Source of the DNA: an uncultured Actinomycetes bacterium
GTDB lineage: Bacteria > Actinomycetota > Thermoleophilia > Gaiellales > F1-60-MAGs149
Length of the DNA stretch: 19,870 nt
Direction: 5' to 3'
Assembly (NCBI GenBank): GCA_903873565.1
Contig: CAIQOY010000183.1
Span: 1 to 19,870 of the forward strand
Shown here one piece after another: positions 15,232-19,870 of this stretch; within the stretch, counting starts at the first letter, position 1; each line of letters begins with the position of its first letter. The position numbers and the translations under genes are program-made. Under the pieces are notes generated by a model. The model saw only the letters and a list, made by a program, of their open reading frames with translations. It did no database searches and had not been told where the DNA came from.

Positions 15232-15242
<11 letters not shown>
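14274..15242 (-). CDS. ABC transporter permease, spermidine/putrescine PotB-like
   Basis: The 322-residue permease has a cytoplasmic N-terminal tail of about 40 residues rich in Ala, Glu and Lys, a first membrane helix near 46-71, and the EAA motif IEAARDLGATPAKVFREVILP at about 223-243. About six helices are expected, as in PotB. The only start that keeps the whole tail is TTG at 15242, which overlaps the end of the ATPase gene by 11 bases; there is no purine-rich Shine-Dalgarno in front of it, so translation probably depends on ribosomes finishing the ATPase gene. An internal GTG near residue 32 is an alternative start just before the first helix. Its stop overlaps the start of the second permease. 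Together they form the membrane channel of the importer. Confidence 0.9.
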
Positions 15243-16311
<1,069 letters not shown>

Positions 16312-16345
16312 CCTGGTTACCGTCTTTCGCTCGGAGAGAAGTGGA

Positions 16346-16365
16346 GGGGCGGCCGAAGCCGCCCC
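16346..16365 (-). terminator. Intra-operon hairpin between binding protein and ATPase genes
   Basis: GGGGCGGC (16346-16353) pairs with GCCGCCCC (16358-16365) around a CGAA loop, extendable by two pairs past an A-A mismatch. There is no T-run. Such hairpins after the binding-protein gene often act as partial terminators or protect its mRNA, so that more binding protein than permease is made; that role is inferred. Confidence 0.55.
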
Positions 16366-16393
16366 ACCGTTGTCGTGCTCGGCAGGTGAACGC

Positions 16394-17779
16394 CTAGGCG
16401 CTCTTGAACTCCTGCCACTTCTGGGTCAGGTAGTCGGCCTCGTCCATGCGGGAGTTCCACACGGCGAAGTTGCCGCACCGCTCCTCGTACGAGCCGCCGT
16501 CGCGGACCTCGCCCTCCATGATCGTCGGCTGGCCGAACGGATCGTTGAGGGTCGTGGTCGCCGGGGCGCCGTCGAGGTAGTAGCCCTGGTAGGCCTCGCC
16601 GTCGGGGAAGGCCCCGAGCCCCTCGTAGGAGGCGTTGATGACGGCGTTGTAGTAGCCCTGGGCGGCCATGATGCCGGCCGGCTCGGGCGTGTTCCACCAG
16701 TTCAGGTACGCCATCGCGGCGGCCTGCTTGGACGGGTCGTCGGCCACGTGCGAGAAGACCGAGTTGCCGCCGCCCCAGCCGCGGTAGCCCTCCGTCGGCG
16801 CGGCGTAGCGCACCGGGAAGTCCTGCGCCTGGAGCAGGGAGACCGCCGGGGACCACATGGACTCGACGAGGACCTCGCCGGAGCTCATGAAGTTGACGGA
16901 CTCGTCGAAGGTGGCCCAGAACCCGCGGAACCAGCCCTCCTTCTTCTTCGAGATCAGGAACGCCATGATCTCGTCGATCTCCTCCTTCGTCATGTTGCCC
17001 TTGTCGACGAAGGTCATGACGCCGGCGGCCTCGGCGGCCATCGCCGCGTCCATCAGGCCGATCTCCGGGTCGTCGATGAGGGCGACCTTGCCCTTGACCT
17101 CGGGCGCGAACATGATGCCCCACGAGGTCTGCTCGCCCAGCTCCTTCTCGTTGTAGCCGAAGGAGTCCGAGTTGTGGTTGCCCGGGACCATGGTGATCAT
17201 GTCCGTCTTGTTGCCCTCGCCCGCGAGCTCGGTGTTCGAGTTCGCGAAGAGCTTGCGGAACGGCGCGTCACCCTGGCCGGGGTTGTTGTTCTCGGCGAGC
17301 TTGCCGTCGGCGATCAGCGGCGAGATCTCCGCGAAGCGGGTCATCATGCTGGTCGGGATGGCCTGCAGGTTGCCCGAGGGCCAGATCTGGTCGAGCTGGT
17401 GGTAGTAGCCCGACATGATGTCGAACGAGTCCGGCTGGGTCAGCGCGAGCTGCGTGACCTCAGGCGTGGACTTGACCGTGAACTCGAGCGTGACGCCCGG
17501 GGTCGCGGCCTCGAAGGCGGCCTTGATCGGGTCGATCAGGTCGACGCCCAGGCCGACGACGCGGAGCGTGCCCTGGTAGGGGGCGACCTCCTCGGCGGCG
17601 GCGGTGTCGGCGGCGGCAGCCGTGTCGGCGGCGGCGCTCGAGCTGGAGCCCGAGTCGTCGGAGCCGCCGCAGGCGGCGAGCGCGCCCATCGCGGTCAGGC
17701 CGACGGCGCCAAGGCCGGCGTTCCTGACGAACTGGCGACGATTCATGCGGCGCATGTCGTCCGAATCCGGATTGCTCAT
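16394..17779 (-). CDS. Extracellular substrate-binding lipoprotein of a spermidine/putrescine-type ABC transporter (PotD-like)
   Basis: This 461-residue protein has a twin-arginine signal (NRRQFVRNAG, Arg14-Arg15), a hydrophobic stretch and a lipobox LAAC with Cys37, so it should be exported folded by Tat and lipid-anchored. A Ser/Ala/Asp linker (about 39-64) leads into a periplasmic-binding fold starting TLRVVGLG. GEVLVESMWSPAV and the final TQKWQEFKSA region resemble PotD/extracellular solute-binding family 1. It is longer than E. coli PotD (about 350), so the ligand may differ from a polyamine. The ATG at 17779 has CAGGGGGAA about six bases upstream. It is first in the order binding protein, ATPase, permease, permease, and is read from the promoter at 17875-17903 through a leader of about 88 bases that contains a perfect palindrome. 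Confidence 0.92.
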   Translation of the reverse strand: MSNPDSDDMRRMNRRQFVRNAGLGAVGLTAMGALAACGGSDDSGSSSSAAADTAAAADTAAAEEVAPYQGTLRVVGLGVDLIDPIKAAFEAATPGVTLEFTVKSTPEVTQLALTQPDSFDIMSGYYHQLDQIWPSGNLQAIPTSMMTRFAEISPLIADGKLAENNNPGQGDAPFRKLFANSNTELAGEGNKTDMITMVPGNHNSDSFGYNEKELGEQTSWGIMFAPEVKGKVALIDDPEIGLMDAAMAAEAAGVMTFVDKGNMTKEEIDEIMAFLISKKKEGWFRGFWATFDESVNFMSSGEVLVESMWSPAVSLLQAQDFPVRYAAPTEGYRGWGGGNSVFSHVADDPSKQAAAMAYLNWWNTPEPAGIMAAQGYYNAVINASYEGLGAFPDGEAYQGYYLDGAPATTTLNDPFGQPTIMEGEVRDGGSYEERCGNFAVWNSRMDEADYLTQKWQEFKSA

Positions 17780-17802
17780 CCGATTCCCCCTGTTGGTCTC
17801 GT

Positions 17803-17820
17803 GCGGTCCGGCCGGACCGC
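17803..17820. promoter_or_regulatory. Perfect 18-base palindrome in the leader of the ABC transporter operon
   Basis: GCGGTCCGG followed directly by CCGGACCGC is an uninterrupted palindrome, 24 bases upstream of the binding protein start and downstream of the predicted start of transcription. It could be the operator of a dimeric repressor acting as a roadblock, or form an RNA hairpin just before the ribosome binding site. Confidence 0.5.
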
Positions 17821-17874
17821 AGATGTCTCCTCTACCGACGCAGCCGCGGCCGCGGAAGTCGCCGGTGAACAGAG

Positions 17875-17903
17875 GTTATAGGCGGGGGCGGACGGCGTGT
17901 CAA
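17875..17903 (-). promoter_or_regulatory. Near-consensus sigma-70 promoter of the ABC transporter operon
   Basis: On the minus strand TTGACA (17903-17898), a 17-base spacer and TATAAC (17880-17875) are nearly ideal. The initiation site is expected near 17868. This is the strongest promoter in the window by sequence, and it stands out in GC-rich DNA. Confidence 0.85.
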
Positions 17904-17918
17904 ACCGGTGTGCCCGGT
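17904..17918. promoter_or_regulatory. Inverted repeat abutting the -35 box, possible regulator site
   Basis: ACCGG (17904-17908) and CCGGT (17914-17918) flank a five-base centre and touch the -35 hexamer of the ABC operon promoter on its upstream side. That position suits an activator or a repressor. Short arms make chance occurrence possible. Confidence 0.35.
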
Positions 17919-17976
17919 CATACAGCCAAAATCAGGGCCCCTGCGAAGCCGAGACCGTATGGCAGTATGGGACGTC

Positions 17977-17991
17977 GGGTCGCGGCGACCC
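17977..17991. promoter_or_regulatory. 15-base inverted repeat upstream of the amidohydrolase-like gene
   Basis: GGGTCGC (17977-17983) and GCGACCC (17985-17991) are separated by one base. It lies 31-45 bases before the ATG at 18022, over the expected -35 area of the promoter with TACGGT at 18009, so it is a candidate operator. Between 17780 and 18021 nothing else but the promoters and palindromes listed here is visible. Confidence 0.4.
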
Positions 17992-18008
17992 CGCAGCCCG
18001 GGGCGCGG

Positions 18009-18014
18009 TACGGT
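18009..18014 (+). promoter_or_regulatory. -10 box of a likely leaderless promoter for the amidohydrolase-like gene
   Basis: TACGGT is followed by seven bases and the ATG at 18022, with no Shine-Dalgarno sequence. It repeats the arrangement seen before the Rieske, thioesterase and GFA genes. Confidence 0.55.
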
Positions 18015-18021
18015 TCCCGCC

Positions 18022-19272
18022 ATGGCGACCCTCGTGATCCGCGGCGCGGCCCAGGGCGACGATCCGGCCCTCGGCGCCTGCGACATCCTGATCCGGGACG
18101 GGCGGATCGCGGAGCGCGGCCCCGACCTCGCGGTCGACGTCGCGCTCGACGAGGAGCACGAGGAGCTCGACGCCACCGGCCTCGTGGCCCTGCCGGGCGC
18201 CATCGACGCGCTCGCCAGGATCGCGGACCCGCGCACGCCGCAGGCGCCCGCCGACGACCTCGGCTCCGGCACGATCGCCGCGGCCCGCGGCGGCGTGACC
18301 ACGATCCTCGCGCCCGTGGTGGCCGCCGCGCCCGACACCCCGCCGATGGCCTTCGACGGCGCGCTGGTGCGGGGCCAGGGCAACGTCTTCGTCGACTGGG
18401 GCCTCTACGCCGGCGTCGGCCGCCCCGACCCGGGCAGCGCGGACATGCTGCGCGGCCTGGCGGCCCGCGACGGCTTCGCCGGCGCCTACCTCGACCTCGA
18501 CGCGGTCGACGAGGCGGCGACCGCCGGGCCCGGCGCGATCCTCCGCATCGCCGGCCTCGCCGACGTGCCGATCACCGTCCGCGCCGCGGGCCTGCTGGGC
18601 GCCGACGCCGAGCGCCGCCGGATCGGGGTGCTCTCCGACCTCGGCGCGCTCGCCGACGTGCGCCCGCACCTGATCGGGGTGGCGTCGGCCCGCGGGGTCG
18701 AGGCTCTCGACGGCGGCGTCACCGCCTCGACCACGCTCGCGCACCTCTGCCTCGACGCCCTCCCCGAGGGCGCGGCCGTGCGCCCGCCGCTCGGTGACGC
18801 GGACGACCGCGAGGCGCTCTGGGTCGCGCTGGCCGACGGCCGGCTCGAGGGCGTCGCCTCCGACCACCGCTCCGAGCCGCTCAACGGTGCCGCGGGCTGG
18901 GTCGGGATCGCCGCCGTCGAGCTGCTCGTGCCGGCGCTCCTGACCCACGGGGTGGCCGCCGGGCGGATCGACCTGCCGACCCTCTGCGAGATCATCGCCG
19001 GGCGGCCGGCCCGCCGGCTCGGCATCGACGGGCGCAAGGGGTCGCTGGCCGTGGGCGCCGACGGCGACGTCCTGCTGGTCGACCCCGACCGCAGCTGGGT
19101 CGTGGAGCCCGAGGGGCTCGAGGGACGGGGCAAGGCGCCCGCCTGGCACGGCCGCGAGCTGACCGGCGCCGTCGTGCACGTCGTCTCGCGCGGCCAGCGG
19201 ATCGTGGCCGATGGGGCGCCGCTGTTCCGGCCCGGACGGGGCCGTCCGGCCTTCGCCGGGCGCGGCGCCTAG
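18022..19272 (+). CDS. Dihydroorotase/hydantoinase-like cyclic amidohydrolase, probably without metal-dependent activity
   Basis: The 416-residue protein follows the dihydroorotase/dihydropyrimidinase plan: small beta domain (DILIRDGRIAERGPDL), entry to the barrel at LVALPGAID, DDLGSGTIAAARGGVTTIL, VASDHRSEP, and the closing GRPARRLGIDGRKGSLAVGADGDVLLVDPD. The metal ligands are largely lost: the HxH after PGxID is Leu64-x-Arg66, the bridging Lys region reads AYLDLD (155-160), and the barrel His positions appear as Arg187 (PITVRAAG) and a GVAS segment near 219-222. Only the late Asp281 (SDHR) remains. Active family members open cyclic amides such as dihydroorotate or hydantoin. This one may instead be a structural partner, like the inactive dihydroorotase-like subunits of some aspartate carbamoyltransferases, or bind ligand. 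The ATG at 18022 has TACGGT seven bases upstream. It diverges from the ABC importer operon. Confidence 0.85.
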   Translation: MATLVIRGAAQGDDPALGACDILIRDGRIAERGPDLAVDVALDEEHEELDATGLVALPGAIDALARIADPRTPQAPADDLGSGTIAAARGGVTTILAPVVAAAPDTPPMAFDGALVRGQGNVFVDWGLYAGVGRPDPGSADMLRGLAARDGFAGAYLDLDAVDEAATAGPGAILRIAGLADVPITVRAAGLLGADAERRRIGVLSDLGALADVRPHLIGVASARGVEALDGGVTASTTLAHLCLDALPEGAAVRPPLGDADDREALWVALADGRLEGVASDHRSEPLNGAAGWVGIAAVELLVPALLTHGVAAGRIDLPTLCEIIAGRPARRLGIDGRKGSLAVGADGDVLLVDPDRSWVVEPEGLEGRGKAPAWHGRELTGAVVHVVSRGQRIVADGAPLFRPGRGRPAFAGRGA

Positions 19273-19306
19273 CGCGGCAGCTCGGGCTCGCCCGCCGTCC
19301 GGCCGC

Positions 19307-19870
19307 TTACATCCCGTGCCCGACGCAGGACTGGTTCTGGCTCGAGTTCGTGGCGTGCCAGCCGTCCGGGCAGGTGGTGAAGTAGAACTGCACCGCGGTC
19401 AACGTCGCGCCCTTCCACGTCGATCCGGTGAGGTTGGTGCTGCTCATCAGGTTGGTGCGGATCAGCGTCGCGCCATCGCCGTCGACGCCGGTGAGGTTCG
19501 CACCCATGAGATCGGTGTCGGTCAGGTTCGCGCCAGTGAGGTTCGCGCCGGTGAGGTTCGCACCGCTGAGACCGGTGCCGGTCAGGTTCGCGCCGAAGAG
19601 GTTCGCTTGGTAGAGGTTCGCGCCGGTGAGGTTCGCGCCGGTGAGGTTCGTGCGGGTGAGCGACGCGCCGGTGAGGTTCGTGCGGGTGAGCGACGCGCCG
19701 GCGAGGGTGGCGAGGTTGAGGTTCGCGCCGGTGAGGTTCGCGCCAGTGAGGAGCGCGTCAGTGAGGTTCGCACCGGCGAGGGTCGCGTCGGCGAGGTTCG
19801 TGCGGGTGAGGTTGGCGCCGCTCAGGTCGGCGTTCGCGAGGTTGAGGCCGGCGAGGTTCATGTCGGACAG
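19307..19870 (-). CDS. Pentapeptide-repeat protein (5' end beyond right edge)
   Basis: The minus-strand frame is open from the window edge and consists of about 28 consecutive five-residue units of the type LTGAN, LTRTN, LADAT and LSGAN, which fold as a four-sided beta helix. There is an ATG at 19861, but the three codons before it (Leu-Ser-Asp) continue the pentapeptide register, so the true start lies outside the window. After the repeats comes a tail with FTTCPDGWHATNSSQNQSC and VGHGM, containing two Cys that could pair outside the cell. Similar Cys-containing tails follow exported pentapeptide proteins in related actinobacteria, as far as I recall. Function is unknown; pentapeptide proteins include DNA mimics and many of no known role. 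It converges on the amidohydrolase-like gene with 34 bases between the stops. Confidence 0.88.
   Translation of the reverse strand: MSDMNLAGLNLANADLSGANLTRTNLADATLAGANLTDALLTGANLTGANLNLATLAGASLTRTNLTGASLTRTNLTGANLTGANLYQANLFGANLTGTGLSGANLTGANLTGANLTDTDLMGANLTGVDGDGATLIRTNLMSSTNLTGSTWKGATLTAVQFYFTTCPDGWHATNSSQNQSCVGHGM
19428..19870. repeat. Array of degenerate 15-base units encoding the pentapeptide repeats
   Basis: The plus strand shows GGTGAGGTTCGCGCC-like units every 15 bases, matching the five-codon period of the protein. Within it 19641-19670 and 19671-19700 are exact 30-base tandem copies, a sign of recent expansion by slippage or unequal crossover. Confidence 0.85.

Noticed and set aside
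17844..17855. Second palindrome CCGCGGCCGCGG in the importer leader
   Set aside because: Pure G/C palindromes of this length arise easily in such DNA, and it has no special position relative to the promoter boxes.
19273..19306. Possible terminator between the amidohydrolase-like and pentapeptide genes
   Set aside because: Only a CGGGC/GCCCG pairing with a two-base loop is present, too small to call.
19428..19870. Regular short repeats resembling a CRISPR or satellite array
   Set aside because: The 15-base period stays in one open frame and encodes pentapeptide repeats; there are no unique spacers between identical repeats.

Overview
The window is very GC-rich (about 70% by eye) and carries many GTG starts, 4-base GTGA stop/start overlaps, and several genes whose -10 box (TANNNT) lies only 6-7 bases before the start codon, as in leaderless actinobacterial mRNAs. 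A Tat-dependent lipoprotein, a GFA-family protein and a pentapeptide protein with a Cys-containing tail fit a soil actinobacterium. Thermoleophilia/Solirubrobacterales is my best guess, but it is an inference; there is no rRNA or other marker here. No tRNA, rRNA, CRISPR array, insertion sequence or attachment site was seen. No stretch longer than about 250 bases lacks a gene.

Layout. (1) 1-364 (-): N-terminal part of a Rieske oxygenase, divergent from a hotdog thioesterase (415-861, +). (2) 935-8167 (+): a compact catabolic block of acyl-CoA dehydrogenase, class III CoA-transferase, HyuA, HyuB and an N-carbamoylsarcosine-amidase-like hydrolase; the last three are very tightly packed. (3) 8164-9039 (-): a CitE/HpcH-type lyase converging on that block with overlapping stop codons, and divergent from an MFS transporter (9077-10303, +). 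(4) 10375-12776 (+): a zinc-less quinone-oxidoreductase-like MDR enzyme overlapped by an MmgE/PrpD protein, behind a good -35/-10 promoter, ending at a strong hairpin shared with a convergent GFA-family gene (12810-13220, -). (5) 13315-17779 (-): a complete spermidine/putrescine-type ABC importer (binding lipoprotein, ATPase, two permeases) read from a near-consensus promoter. (6) 18022-19272 (+): a dihydroorotase/hydantoinase-like protein that has lost most metal ligands. (7) 19307-19870 (-): a pentapeptide-repeat protein running off the right edge.

How they may work together (inference). HyuA/HyuB use ATP to open cyclic amides, or in relatives to carboxylate ketones. The amidase encoded in overlap with hyuB resembles the enzyme that removes the carbamoyl group from the ring-opened product. 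The CoA-transferase, acyl-CoA dehydrogenase, CitE-like lyase and PrpD-like protein could process the carbon skeleton as a CoA thioester and branched or dicarboxylic acid. The MFS and ABC transporters could supply substrate. The substrate is not readable from sequence; a creatinine/hydantoin-like or lactam compound is the simplest guess. The most unusual items are the probable pseudoenzyme of the cyclic amidohydrolase family divergent from the importer, the palindromic sites around the two strongest promoters, and the repeated leaderless-start pattern.
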